Positions 51,901-61,148 of a stretch of 64,000 bases of DNA are shown piece by piece. How positions within the stretch are numbered: the stretch's first letter is position 1; each line of letters begins with the position of its first letter. This DNA is from JAJEEA01 sp965116765 (GTDB lineage: Bacteria; Acidobacteriota; Vicinamibacteria; Vicinamibacterales; UBA8438). Below the pieces are notes generated by a model. It was not told the DNA's origin. It saw nothing but the letters and a program-made list of their open reading frames with translations, and did not search any database. The position numbers were made by a program, and so were the translations under genes. The stretch is taken from assembly GCA_965116765.1 (NCBI GenBank), contig OZ220718.1:2294001-2358000 (forward strand), in the 5' to 3' direction.

Positions 51901-54343
51901 GAGGGTCCTCCCTGCCGGATCCGATGTGCCTTGCTCATGTCCCTCCGCCTCGCCGCTCCGGCGCCGTGGGCCGCGGCGGCTCGCAACGGGACGAATCCCA
52001 CTTGGTGGGATTGCCAACTGTATCGGCCCGGCGCTCCGCGAACTTCACCTGCCGCCGCCGCGCCGGCCGCTTTTTCTGCCGGCGGCGCTGGCGTTGCTGC
52101 TCGCCGGGGCGACCGTCCCGGGGGTGGACGCCCAGCCGGGGCCGGAGCCGCCGCCGCGTCCCGGCGCCACCGCCGGCATCGCCCGCCCCGTCGTCCGGCC
52201 CCCGCGGGTGACCGACCCGCCGGTCATCGACGGCCGGCTCGACGACCCGGTCTGGCGCGGCGCCGCCCACATCACCGAGCTCGTGCAGCGCCGGCCCCTC
52301 GACGGCCCGCCCGCCACCGAGGCGAGCGACGTCTACGTCGCGTACGACAGCGACCATCTCTATCTCGGCCTGCACGCGCACTACAGCGACCCCGGCATGA
52401 TGCGGGCGAACCGGCGCGACCGCGACCAGACCGTCGAGGACGACCTGTTCCTGATCTACTTCGACCCGTTCCTCGACCAGCAGCGGGCCTATGTGTTCAC
52501 CGTGAACGGCTACGGGGTGCAGGGAGACGCGATCCTGCGGGCGGGGGCCCTCGGGGGCGGCCGCTTCGGGGTCCCCCGCGGCGACGCCTCGTGGGACGTG
52601 CTGTTCGACGCCGCGGCCCGCCTCGTCCGCGACGGCTTCGTCGCCGAGATGGCCATCCCCTTCAAGAGCCTCCGATACCCGCGGCGGGAGGCCGGGTCCG
52701 AGCACCGGTGGGGGCTGCAGATCGCTCGCACCATCGGCGGCAAGGACGAGGCCGACGTCTGGTCCCGCACGTCGCGCGACATCGCCGGCTTCCTGCCCCA
52801 GATGGGGCTGCTCGACGGCATGACGGACCTCTCGCGCAGCCACAACCTCGAGATCCTGCCCACCGTCACCGCCACCCGGTTCGGCGCCCTCGATCGCAGC
52901 ACCGGCCGGTTCGACGAGGGGGACCTGTCGCCGGAGGGCGGCGTCAACGTCAAGTACGGGGTCACGTCCAACCTCACCGCCGACGTCACGTTCAACCCCG
53001 ACTTCTCGCAGATCGAGTCGGACCTGCCGCAGATCGAGGTCAACCAGCGGTTCGCACTCTTCTACCCCGAGCTGCGTCCCTTCTTCCTGGAGGGGGCCGA
53101 GATCTTCAACATCCGGGCGCCGATCACCACCGTGCACACCCGCACCATCGTCGACCCCGCGTACGGCGCCAAGCTGACCGGCAAGGTGGGACGGACCACC
53201 CTCGGGCTGATGTACGCCAACGACGCCGAGCCGGGCAACGTGGACGACCGCACGGACCCCGCCTTCGGGCAGGCCGCGCACACCTTCGTGGGGCGGGCGC
53301 GCTACGACCTCTACGCCGAGTCGCACGTCGGGGCCGTCTTCACCGACCGGGAGCTGCTCGACGGCTACAGCCGGCTCGCCGGCGTCGACTCGAACTTCCG
53401 CCTCGGCGACACCCACGCGGTCGCCTTCCGCGCCATGGCGACCGACCACCGGGACCGCGGGGGCGCGGAGACGACGGGCCGCCTGCTCGACGCGAGGTTC
53501 AGCAAGAGCGGCCGGAACCTTCGCTACGCGGTGTCCTCCTACTCGCTGTCGCCCGAGTTCAAGACCGACGTGGGGTTCGTCCGCCGCACCGACCAGCGCT
53601 ACACGTCGCTGACCGGGGGCTACCGGTGGTGGCCGGAGCACTGGCTCCGCAACTGGGGGCCCGAGTTCGTCTACGGGCGGAACTACGACTTCGCGGGCGT
53701 GCTGCAGGACGAGATCGCCGACGCCGGCATCAACCTCGCGCTCGCCCGCAACATGTTCGTGGCCAGCAACGTGCGGCGGGAGCTGGAGCGGTTCGGGGGC
53801 ATCGACTTCCACAAGACGCGCGGCCGGGTCTTCGGCCGCGTGGACACGAGCCGGCGGATCGGGGTGTCGCTCGAGTACCGGCGGGGCGAGCAGATCCGTT
53901 TCGACGAGGAGGCGCCGTACCTCGGCCGCGAGCAGGGCATCACCGCGCGGCTCAACCTGCGTCCCGTCCCCCGCCTCCGATCGGCGATCGACGTCACCAC
54001 GAACCGGTTCACGGACTCCCGACACGGGGGCGGCGCGGTGTTCGACGTCCAGATCTACCGCGCCCTGACCACCTTCCAGTTCAGCAACCGCCTGCTCTTC
54101 CGCAACATCAGCGAGTACAACACGCTGCGCGGGAAGCTGGACCTGAACTTCCTGCTCACCTACCGCGTCAACGCGGGCACCGTCTTCTACGCCGGCTACG
54201 ACGACCACTACCAGCAGGCCGACCGGATCGACGGCGACCTGCTCGACTGGCACGAGGTCGGCGGCGGGCGCTCCGCCTGGACCTGGCGCCAGCGGACGAA
54301 CCGCGCGGTGTTCCTGAAGTTCCAGTATCTCTTCCGATACTGA
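51899..54343 (+). CDS. DUF5916 family outer-membrane protein with CBM9-like domain
   Basis: The mature part is clear: hydrophobic signal LFLPAALALLLAGATVPG ending near VDAQ, a CBM9-like domain (VIDGRLDDPVWRGAAHITEL), then a DUF5916 barrel ending FLKFQYLFRY. The true start is not: no ATG, GTG or TTG in frame lies just before the signal sequence. The ATG at 51899 would add about 50 odd residues and overlap the divergent OmpA start codon. A small indel near 51950-52050 or a rare start is possible. It is a paralogue of the frameshifted gene at 44015. Confidence 0.8.
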   Translation: MRVLPAGSDVPCSCPSASPLRRRGPRRLATGRIPLGGIANCIGPALRELHLPPPRRPLFLPAALALLLAGATVPGVDAQPGPEPPPRPGATAGIARPVVRPPRVTDPPVIDGRLDDPVWRGAAHITELVQRRPLDGPPATEASDVYVAYDSDHLYLGLHAHYSDPGMMRANRRDRDQTVEDDLFLIYFDPFLDQQRAYVFTVNGYGVQGDAILRAGALGGGRFGVPRGDASWDVLFDAAARLVRDGFVAEMAIPFKSLRYPRREAGSEHRWGLQIARTIGGKDEADVWSRTSRDIAGFLPQMGLLDGMTDLSRSHNLEILPTVTATRFGALDRSTGRFDEGDLSPEGGVNVKYGVTSNLTADVTFNPDFSQIESDLPQIEVNQRFALFYPELRPFFLEGAEIFNIRAPITTVHTRTIVDPAYGAKLTGKVGRTTLGLMYANDAEPGNVDDRTDPAFGQAAHTFVGRARYDLYAESHVGAVFTDRELLDGYSRLAGVDSNFRLGDTHAVAFRAMATDHRDRGGAETTGRLLDARFSKSGRNLRYAVSSYSLSPEFKTDVGFVRRTDQRYTSLTGGYRWWPEHWLRNWGPEFVYGRNYDFAGVLQDEIADAGINLALARNMFVASNVRRELERFGGIDFHKTRGRVFGRVDTSRRIGVSLEYRRGEQIRFDEEAPYLGREQGITARLNLRPVPRLRSAIDVTTNRFTDSRHGGGAVFDVQIYRALTTFQFSNRLLFRNISEYNTLRGKLDLNFLLTYRVNAGTVFYAGYDDHYQQADRIDGDLLDWHEVGGGRSAWTWRQRTNRAVFLKFQYLFRY

Positions 54344-54399
54344 GGCGCCGCCGGTGCGGAGTGGGGTCCGCCGAAGCCGCACGGGACGGAATCTGCCGG

Positions 54400-54477
54400 A
54401 TCGTCACGCCGCGCCCCGACCGAACGCGGACGCCCCACATCGTCACACCGCGCCCCGACGGAAACGCGGACGCTCCA
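54400..54477. repeat. 39-bp tandem repeat, two copies
   Basis: ATCGTCAC(G/A)CCGCGCCCCGAC followed by an AACGCGGACGC segment occurs at 54400-54438 and 54439-54477 with a few substitutions. It lies in the gap after the DUF5916 gene. Confidence 0.8.
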
Positions 54478-54573
54478 CCGTCGGGAGCCCGGCACCGGCC
54501 ATGCGATGCGGCCGAGGCAAGCGGGAGCTCGATCCCGCCCGCGTCGGCGCCGGGTCACCCTCGGCGCGGGTCG

Positions 54574-54962
54574 CTACGCGGTCAGGGCGTACAGATCCTC
54601 GAGCGAGTGCCAGTCCGGCGACGCCGCTCTCGCGGCCGGCTTGCGGCGCACGAAGTAGCGGCGGCCCAGGGTCGCGCCGCGGCGGTTGGGATACGCGCGC
54701 GCCTTGCGGTCCAGCTCTGCCTCCAGGGCCCTCGGCGACCGCACCGGACCCCACTTGCACTCGCCGAGGTCCGTCCAGTTGTCGTCGCGCAGCCCGACGA
54801 CGTCGATCTGCGCGGGAGGCTCTTCTCGAGAGAGCGACTCCCCCGCGCTCCCTCGCCGAGGACTCCAGTACTCGCCGACCTCGAAGCCCGCCCCGACGCC
54901 CTCGGCCGCATAGACGAGCGGCAGCGCCTCGCGGCACAGCCGCTCGACGCCATGACCGCAGT
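54574..54962 (-). pseudogene. Orphan DUF234-type C-terminal domain of a DEXX-box ATPase
   Basis: About 129 codons read like the nuclease-like DUF234 tail of archaeal-type AAA ATPases: GHGVERLCREALPLVY, then QIDVVGLRDDNWTDLGECKW with the Asp/Glu-x-Lys catalytic pattern, to the stop at 54574. The ATPase part is missing; upstream the frame runs into 15-bp minisatellites. I read it as a 5'-truncated remnant. Confidence 0.6.
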
Positions 54963-54984
54963 ATGCGGGGCTCCGCACAGTCGT

Positions 54985-55044
54985 CAAGTCATGTTTAGAC
55001 AAGTCGTGTTTAGACAAGTCGTGTTTAGACAAGTCATGATTGGA
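54985..55044. repeat. Four 15-bp tandem repeats
   Basis: CAAGTC(A/G)TGTTTAGA is repeated four times, the last copy slightly changed. It is much more AT-rich than its surroundings and marks the point where the DUF234 remnant is cut off. Confidence 0.92.
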
Positions 55045-55150
55045 TTCAATTCGGTGCGGTCGGCGTCGAGGTCGGCCCCGGGGCCCGCGAGGCGGCAGCT
55101 CCGGCGTCGAGCGCCACCAGGGGTCGCGGGAATCCGAGCACGGCTGCCGC

Positions 55151-55298
55151 ATCGAGACCGACCCGCGGCGCCGGGGCGCGAGCAGCAGCGTCGCCGGAAG
55201 CCGAGAGCACGACGGACAAGCTCTATCGAGACCGACCCGCGGCGCCGGGGCGCGAGCAGCAGCGTCGCCGGAAGCCGAGAGCACGGACGGACAAGCTC
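55151..55298. repeat. 74-bp tandem duplication
   Basis: ATCGAGACCGACCCGCGGCG and the bases after it occur at 55151-55224 and 55225-55298, differing by a few bases. The array ends about 40 bases before the spermidine-synthase-like gene. The other bases from 55045 to 55336 hold no gene. Confidence 0.9.
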
Positions 55299-55336
55299 TC
55301 GCCGGCGCCCCTCCGACGGCCACGGTATAGTGGGAT

Positions 55337-56944
55337 GTGACGATCGCTCCCGGCTCTTCGTCCGCCGACGCCCGGTCGGACCGCTCCATGGACGACCCCC
55401 GCACCGCCCCGGCCGGCCCCATCGGCGCGGGGACCGGCGTCCTGCTGATCGCGGTCTTCACCATCGCCACCTGCGGCCTCGTCTACGAGCTGCTCGCGAG
55501 CACCATCGCCAGCTACCTCCTCGGCGACAGCGTCACGCAGTTCTCGACGGTCATCGGCGTCTACCTGTTCTCGATGGGGGTGGGGTCGTACCTGTCGCGC
55601 CACGTCCGCCGCGACCTGCTGGTCCGGTTCATCGAGATCGAGATCCTGGTGGGCCTCGTCGGCGGCCTCTCGTCGCCGGTGCTCTTCTTCGCGTTCTCCG
55701 AGGTCGACGCCTTTCGCGTCGTGCTGTACGGCTGGGTCACCGCCACCGGGGTGCTCGTCGGCCTGGAGATCCCGTTTCTCATCCGCATCCTGAAGGACGA
55801 GTTCCCGCTGCACGACCTCGTCTCGCGCGTCCTGTCGCTCGACTACCTGGGCGCGCTGGCGGCGGCGTTGCTGTTCCCGCTGTGGCTGGTGCCGCAGGTC
55901 GGCCTGATGCGGTCGTCGTTCGTGTTCGGGGGGCTCAACGTGCTGGTCGCGGTGTGGACCTGCCACTACTTCCGCCGGCGCCACCGGCGGCCGCGGCTCG
56001 CGGTGCAGGCCTGGGGGGCGTTCGCGGTGCTGGCGCTGGGCGCGGTCTTCTCCGACGACCTGACGAGCTGGTCCGAGCGGCGGCTCTACGAGGAGCCGGT
56101 CGTCCTGTCGCGGTCGTCTCCCTACCAGCGCATCGTCCTGACCCGGGGCGACAACGGCGTCCGCCTGTTCCTGAACGGCAACCTGCAGCTCTCGACCCTC
56201 GACGAGTACCGCTACCACGAGGCCCTCGTCCACCCCGGACTCGCCGCGGTGGCCGCCCCCCGCCGTGTGCTCGTGCTGGGCGGCGGCGACGGCATGGCGG
56301 TCCGCGAGCTCCTGAGGGACGACCGCGTCCGGGAGATCACGCTGGTGGATCTCGACCCGATGATGACCGAGATCTTCCGCGACCACGAGGCGTTCGCCGC
56401 CCTCAACGGCCACGCCCTGCGCTCGCCCCGGGTCGAGATCGTCAACGCCGACGCCTTCGTCTGGCTCGAGTCGAACCCCGCCCGCTGGGACTTCATCGTC
56501 GTCGACTTCCCCGACCCCCGCACCTACTCGCTCGGCAAGCTGTACACGACCACGTTCTACCGGCGGCTCGCGAGCCGCCTGAACGCGGGCGGCACGGCCG
56601 CCATTCAGAGCACGTCGCCCCTCGTCTCGCGGCGGGCGTTCTGGTGCGTGGTCGAGACCGTCCGCGCGGCGGGGCTGCACGCGAGGCCCTACCACGCGCC
56701 GGTCCCGACCTTCGGGGAATGGGGCTACGTGCTGGCGTCACGGGAGCCGCTCGGCCTGTCCGACGCCTTCCCGCCGGGGCTGCGGTACCTCACCCCGGCC
56801 ATCGCGCGATCGCTGTTCGAGTTCCCGGCCGACATGGCGCCGGTCCCGGCGGAGGTGAACCGGCTGAACAACCAGATCCTCGTGCAGTACCACGCGGAAG
56901 GCTGGGAGCAGTACGCGCGTAGCCGGCCCATGAGCCACCCATGA
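55337..56944 (+). CDS. Membrane-embedded polyamine aminopropyltransferase (spermidine synthase-like)
   Basis: The 535-residue protein has about seven membrane helices (33-240: LLIAVFTIATCGLVYELLAS and onward) followed by a SpeE-like Rossmann domain. That domain has VLVLGGGDGMAVREL, TLVDLDP, NADAFVW and VVDFPDP, plus LYTTTFYRRL; the aminopropyl-transfer Asp is in DFPDP. This membrane-fused type is known from actinobacteria and acidobacteria. The frame starts at GTG 55337; ATG 55388 is an alternative. It overlaps the next ATG by 4 bases and opens the membrane-stress island. Confidence 0.88.
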   Translation: MTIAPGSSSADARSDRSMDDPRTAPAGPIGAGTGVLLIAVFTIATCGLVYELLASTIASYLLGDSVTQFSTVIGVYLFSMGVGSYLSRHVRRDLLVRFIEIEILVGLVGGLSSPVLFFAFSEVDAFRVVLYGWVTATGVLVGLEIPFLIRILKDEFPLHDLVSRVLSLDYLGALAAALLFPLWLVPQVGLMRSSFVFGGLNVLVAVWTCHYFRRRHRRPRLAVQAWGAFAVLALGAVFSDDLTSWSERRLYEEPVVLSRSSPYQRIVLTRGDNGVRLFLNGNLQLSTLDEYRYHEALVHPGLAAVAAPRRVLVLGGGDGMAVRELLRDDRVREITLVDLDPMMTEIFRDHEAFAALNGHALRSPRVEIVNADAFVWLESNPARWDFIVVDFPDPRTYSLGKLYTTTFYRRLASRLNAGGTAAIQSTSPLVSRRAFWCVVETVRAAGLHARPYHAPVPTFGEWGYVLASREPLGLSDAFPPGLRYLTPAIARSLFEFPADMAPVPAEVNRLNNQILVQYHAEGWEQYARSRPMSHP

Positions 56945-58611
56945 GCAGACGACGGATCCCCTGGAGCCGCGGGCTGACGCGCCGGGACATGCTGCGGATG
57001 GGTCCGGGCGCGGCCGCGGCGATGGCGCTCGGGTGCACGCCCGGCCTGCCCGCCTCGGCAGAGAGGGCCCTCGACGCCGGTCGCATCGCCGGCGCCGTCG
57101 TGGGCGCCTCCCACCGGCTCGGGCATCGGCTGCGGGACGGCGCCCGGCCCGAGCCGCAACAGGTCCGCGACGTGCCGGTGGTCATCGTGGGGGCGGGCGT
57201 GGCGGGTCTGTCCGCGGCGTGGAAGCTCGCGAAGAGCGGCATGCGAGACTTCGTCGTGCTCGAGCTGGAGGCCGACGCGGGGGGCAACTCGCGGTGGGGG
57301 AGAAACGACGTCTCGGCCTATCCGTGGGGCGCGCACTACCTGCCGGTCCCCACCGCCGAGGCGACCGCGACACGGGAGCTGGTGGCCGAGATGGGCCTGG
57401 TCCTGGACACCGGCCCGGACGGCGAGCCGGTCTACGACCCGCGCCACCTCTGCCACGCCCCGCAGGAGCGCCTGTTCGTCGACGGCGGGTGGCGCGAGGG
57501 GCTGTCGGCGCGCGACGTGGTCGACCCCGCGCCCGGCTCGCCCGAGGCGGCGGAGCTCGCGGCGTTCGAGGCCGAGATGCGGCGCTACCGGGACTTCCGG
57601 GACGCGCGCGGGCGGCGGGCCTTCGCCCTTCCCGTCACGGCCGGCACCGCCGACGCCGCGATCGTCGGGCTCGACCGGATGTCGATGCGCGAGTACTTCG
57701 ACCGGGCCGGCTGGGCGTCTCCCCGCCTGCGCTGGTACGTGGACTACTGCTGCCGCGACGACTACGGCTGCACGCTGGAGACGACCTCGGCGTGGGCGGG
57801 GTGGCACTACTTCTGCTCGCGCCCCGACGACGTCGAGTACCTGACCTGGCCCGAGGGCAACGGCCGCATCGTCCGGCACTTCCTCGACCGGGTGGGCGGG
57901 AACAACGTGCTCCCCGGGATGCTGGTCTACCGCGTGCGCCCGACCGGCGCCGCGGGGGCCGGCGGCGTCGAGGTCGACGCGCTGGACACGCGCTCCGAGG
58001 TCGCGGTGCGGTTCCGGGCGCGCCACTGCATCTATGCCCTCCCCCGGTTCACCGCGCCCTACGCCATCGAGGGCTACGCCCTCGCCGGCCTCGAGTCGTT
58101 CACCTACAGCCCGTGGGTGGTCGCGAACCTCACCGTCGACCGGCCGCCGGACGGCGCCGCGTGGGACAACGTGCTCCACGACAGCCCGTCGCTCGGCTAC
58201 GTCGTCGCCACCCACCAGGACCTGCGGACGGCGCCGGGGCCCAGCGTGCTGACCTGGTACCTGCCCCTCGCCGTTCCCAACCCCGACGCCGCGCGTGCCT
58301 GGATGCTCGAGCAGGAATGGCGCGACTGGGCGTCGTTGATCCTCGCCGACCTCGTGCAGGCCCACCCCGACATCGAACAGCGCGTGTCCCGCATCGACGT
58401 CATGCTGTGGGGGCACGCGATGATCCGGCCCGTGCCCGGCTTCGTCTGGGGCGAGACGCGGCGCCGGGCCGCCGCCCCGCACGGCGCCATCCGCTTCGCC
58501 CACTCCGACATGAGCGGCATCTCGGTCTTCGAAGAAGCGCAGTACCACGGGGTGCGGGCGGCCGAGGAGGTCATGCGGGCGCTGGGCCACGCCCACGCGA
58601 CGTCACTCTGA
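56941..58611 (+). CDS. Tat-exported FAD-dependent amine-oxidase-like protein
   Basis: The 556-residue product has a twin-arginine signal (LTRRDMLRMG, R14-R15) with a Cys at 32 that may be lipidated. The FAD motif follows (VVIVGAGVAGLSAAWKLAKS, then ELEADAGGNS). The C-terminal part has the second FAD contact region (AHSDMSGISVFEEAQYHG). It is coupled to the aminopropyltransferase gene, so a polyamine or its derivative is a reasonable substrate guess. No cofactor partner is next to it. Confidence 0.85.
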   Translation: MSRRRIPWSRGLTRRDMLRMGPGAAAAMALGCTPGLPASAERALDAGRIAGAVVGASHRLGHRLRDGARPEPQQVRDVPVVIVGAGVAGLSAAWKLAKSGMRDFVVLELEADAGGNSRWGRNDVSAYPWGAHYLPVPTAEATATRELVAEMGLVLDTGPDGEPVYDPRHLCHAPQERLFVDGGWREGLSARDVVDPAPGSPEAAELAAFEAEMRRYRDFRDARGRRAFALPVTAGTADAAIVGLDRMSMREYFDRAGWASPRLRWYVDYCCRDDYGCTLETTSAWAGWHYFCSRPDDVEYLTWPEGNGRIVRHFLDRVGGNNVLPGMLVYRVRPTGAAGAGGVEVDALDTRSEVAVRFRARHCIYALPRFTAPYAIEGYALAGLESFTYSPWVVANLTVDRPPDGAAWDNVLHDSPSLGYVVATHQDLRTAPGPSVLTWYLPLAVPNPDAARAWMLEQEWRDWASLILADLVQAHPDIEQRVSRIDVMLWGHAMIRPVPGFVWGETRRRAAAPHGAIRFAHSDMSGISVFEEAQYHGVRAAEEVMRALGHAHATSL

Positions 58612-58765
58612 GGGACCGGGGCGCCTTCCGGCGGGGTTCCGTCGAATGGCGGGCGCCCGATGGTTGGCGCGTGGACGCCGGCTGGAATGGTTGAGGCGGC
58701 GTCGCCGCCCCGCGGCAGCATTGCCGCAAGGCGACGACTTCGAGGATCTGTACAGCCGGGACCGG

Positions 58766-59476
58766 CTACGTCGCGGCGATGCCCATCTTCTTCTTCAGCT
58801 CGGCCAGCGAGTCGGCGCCGGCGCTGGGCGACGGCCCCGCGAGGGCGCGGTCGATGTCCTCGTCGATGGTGCCGCCGACGTCGGCGAGCTGGTCGTAGGC
58901 CTCGGCCAGCGACTCTTCCTCCTGCACCCGGTGCTTCATCTTCTCGAGCATGGCGACGGTGCCCGAGGCGTCGGCGCCGGCGAGCTGCTGGTTGATCTTG
59001 CGCATCGACGAGGCGGTGCGGGCGCGGGCGCGCAGGGTGATCAGCTCGTTCTCGTACTTGGCGATCTGCCGCTTGAGGTCCTCGACCTTGGCCTGGAGCT
59101 GGTCGGACATGCGCCGCTGCGACTCGTAGTCGGCGCCGACCCGGGCCCCCTGCTTCACCGAGTCGTCCTTCTTCTCGAGGGCGGAGGTGGCGAGGCGCTC
59201 GGCCTCGGCCGCGGCCATCTCGCCGGCCTCGGCCCGCCGCAGCAGCATCATCGCCTTGCGCTCGTAGTCGGCCGCCCGCTTCTTGTGGTCGTCGGTCTCC
59301 TTCTGCAGGCGGATGGCCAGCGACTTGACCTGGGCGAGGCTGACCATCGCGGCCTGGAGGTTCTTCTTGAGATCGCGGATGCCCTGCTCGGTCATCTTGA
59401 TCGGGTCCTCCAGCTGGTCGACGGCGGCGTGGGCGTTCGACTGGGCGACCTTGAACATTCTGCGAAAGATACTCAT
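58766..59476 (-). CDS. PspA/IM30 family membrane-remodelling protein (YjfJ-like)
   Basis: The 236-residue protein is almost entirely helical: amphipathic start MSIFRRMFKVAQSNAHAAVD, long coiled coil with YERKAMMLLRRAEAGEMAAA, and helix 5-6 ending LAELKKKMGI. PspA proteins are ESCRT-III-like and patch stressed inner membranes. It is last in the minus-strand run, 2 bases after the yjfI-like gene, the same pairing as E. coli yjfI-yjfJ. Confidence 0.93.
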   Translation of the reverse strand: MSIFRRMFKVAQSNAHAAVDQLEDPIKMTEQGIRDLKKNLQAAMVSLAQVKSLAIRLQKETDDHKKRAADYERKAMMLLRRAEAGEMAAAEAERLATSALEKKDDSVKQGARVGADYESQRRMSDQLQAKVEDLKRQIAKYENELITLRARARTASSMRKINQQLAGADASGTVAMLEKMKHRVQEEESLAEAYDQLADVGGTIDEDIDRALAGPSPSAGADSLAELKKKMGIAAT

Positions 59477-59478
59477 GG

Positions 59479-59874
59479 CTACTTCTTCCAGTAGGCGAGG
59501 AGCTCGGCCCCGTTCTCGGCGAGGGCCAGCGACAGGGCCCGGATCGAGCCTTCGAGCTCGTTCAGATCGAGGTTGGCGAGCTGCAGGGTGTCGCGGTAGA
59601 AGATGCGCCGGCCCGTCTCGTCGAGAGCGAACGCGCCGTGCACCAGGGTGTTGTTCATCTGCAGCAGGCGGGTGAAGAGGTCGCCCGGCTCCGGCGGCAC
59701 GTCGCCGATGAGCTGCTCGAGAATGACGATGGGCGGCTCGCAGTCGATGACGAGCTGCTTGATGCCGTTGTCCTCGTCGTCGACCACCACCAGGTCTTCG
59801 GCCTCGTTCTCCCCCGTGATCGTGAGCCCGAGATCGAGCAGGTGGCCCTTGACCGTTTCCAGTTGCTCAGACAT
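59479..59874 (-). CDS. YjfI-like DUF2170 protein
   Basis: The 131-residue acidic protein matches DUF2170: KQLVIDCEPPIVILEQLIGD, then LLQMNNTLVHGAFALDE and FRDTLQLANLDLNELE-like text (here FYRDTLQLANLDLNELEGSI). It ends AELLAYWKK. It precedes the pspA gene by 2 bases. It probably assists the PspA protein; no activity is known. Confidence 0.87.
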   Translation of the reverse strand: MSEQLETVKGHLLDLGLTITGENEAEDLVVVDDEDNGIKQLVIDCEPPIVILEQLIGDVPPEPGDLFTRLLQMNNTLVHGAFALDETGRRIFYRDTLQLANLDLNELEGSIRALSLALAENGAELLAYWKK

Positions 59875-60038
59875 TCATCGCGCCTCCTCGCGCGTCCGGT
59901 CCGTGCGCGCCCGTCCCGTCGGCCAAACCGACGCCCGCGCCGCGCTCGCCGCGGGCAGTCGGGGCTTCTCGTTCCACCCTTCTGAACGGGGCGGCGCCGG
60001 ACATTCTCACTGATTGACGATACGTCGGGACGGCGGGT

Positions 60039-61085
60039 TCAATTCGCTGCGGCCTCCCGGCGCTCGCGGGCCGAGATCACCACCAGGCGGTCCGCCGCCG
60101 AGACCACCGCATCGGCGCCGGGGTTGGTCTCGATGGCCCCGTTCCCCTCGCGCTGGATGGCCACCGCGATCTTGTCGTGTTTCCGCTTGAGGGCGGAGAA
60201 CACGTCGAAGAACGGCCGGCCGGCCAGCGCGGACGGCACCGGCTCGGTCACCAGGTCCTGCCCGACGCTGGCGCTCAGCAGCTCGCGCAACACCGTGGAG
60301 ATGCCGTGGTCGTGGGCGGCGGTGGACATGACCCGGCTGCACAGCTCGGCCCCCACGACGATCTCGTCGGCCTGGGCCTGCTCACAGTGTCGCACGTTGG
60401 CCTCGGTGGCGAGCTCGACGATGGAGTAGACCTCCGAATTGAGGCTCTTGACAGTGAGCGTCGCCAGCACCGCCTTGGCGTCCCGCGCGCTGTAGTCCAG
60501 CGAACGGTCTCCCACGATGACGACGGTCGCCGCGGCGTCGATGCCGGCCCGCTTCAGGTTCTCCTCGGTCACGTCGCCCCGCACGAAATGGAGGTGGTCG
60601 TCCGGCACCGGCTTCGCGTCGATGTCGGCCACCAGCGCGATGCCCTTGTCCGCGGAGCGCGCATCGGCCCGCAGGTCGGCCAGGATCTCCTTCATCCGGC
60701 CGTTCCAGCCGCAAAGGATGATGTGCCCCTTGCCGTCGTAAGAGTCCATGCCCCGGTCCTTCCTCATGCGCTTTTCCACGAACACCCCGGCGATGGTGGC
60801 CGTGAACATGCCCAGCACGCCGATGCCGAAGAACATGAGCACGATGCCGATGAGGCGGCCGCCGAGCGTCACGGGGAAGATGTCACCGAAGCCGACGGTG
60901 GTCAGGGTGACGATGGACCACCAGAGCCCGTCGGTCGGGGACCGCCCCTCAAAGAACGCGAAGCCGGCCGCCCCACCCAGAATCAGCACCGCGATCACCC
61001 CGAGCAGGCGCATCAGGTTCTCGCGGCGCAGGAAGCCGAAAGCCCGAGTCAGGGCTTGCGCCACCGCGAACGCTCGGATGCTCAT
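60039..61085 (-). CDS. Potassium channel with TrkA-type RCK domain
   Basis: The 348-residue protein has two membrane helices with the selectivity filter TTVGFGD (62-68). A cytosolic RCK/TrkA-N domain follows (HIILCGWNGRMKEILADLRA, with Asp-rich strand 2), then a short TrkA-C-like part. Mild glycine changes mark the Rossmann motif (GWNGR in place of GxGxxG). It would conduct K+ under ligand control and sits in the stress island. Upstream (59875-60038) no other gene is seen. Confidence 0.9.
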   Translation of the reverse strand: MSIRAFAVAQALTRAFGFLRRENLMRLLGVIAVLILGGAAGFAFFEGRSPTDGLWWSIVTLTTVGFGDIFPVTLGGRLIGIVLMFFGIGVLGMFTATIAGVFVEKRMRKDRGMDSYDGKGHIILCGWNGRMKEILADLRADARSADKGIALVADIDAKPVPDDHLHFVRGDVTEENLKRAGIDAAATVVIVGDRSLDYSARDAKAVLATLTVKSLNSEVYSIVELATEANVRHCEQAQADEIVVGAELCSRVMSTAAHDHGISTVLRELLSASVGQDLVTEPVPSALAGRPFFDVFSALKRKHDKIAVAIQREGNGAIETNPGADAVVSAADRLVVISARERREAAAN

Positions 61086-61148
61086 GTCTGAATGACGCGC
61101 CGCCGCGGCGGCCGGCCGGGACCGATGGCCGCCCGCGAATCAGCCCCG

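Noticed and set aside
51730..56922. A 1730-codon plus-strand frame across two genes
   Set aside because: It is an off-frame reading over the DUF5916 and SpeE-like genes and shows no domain.
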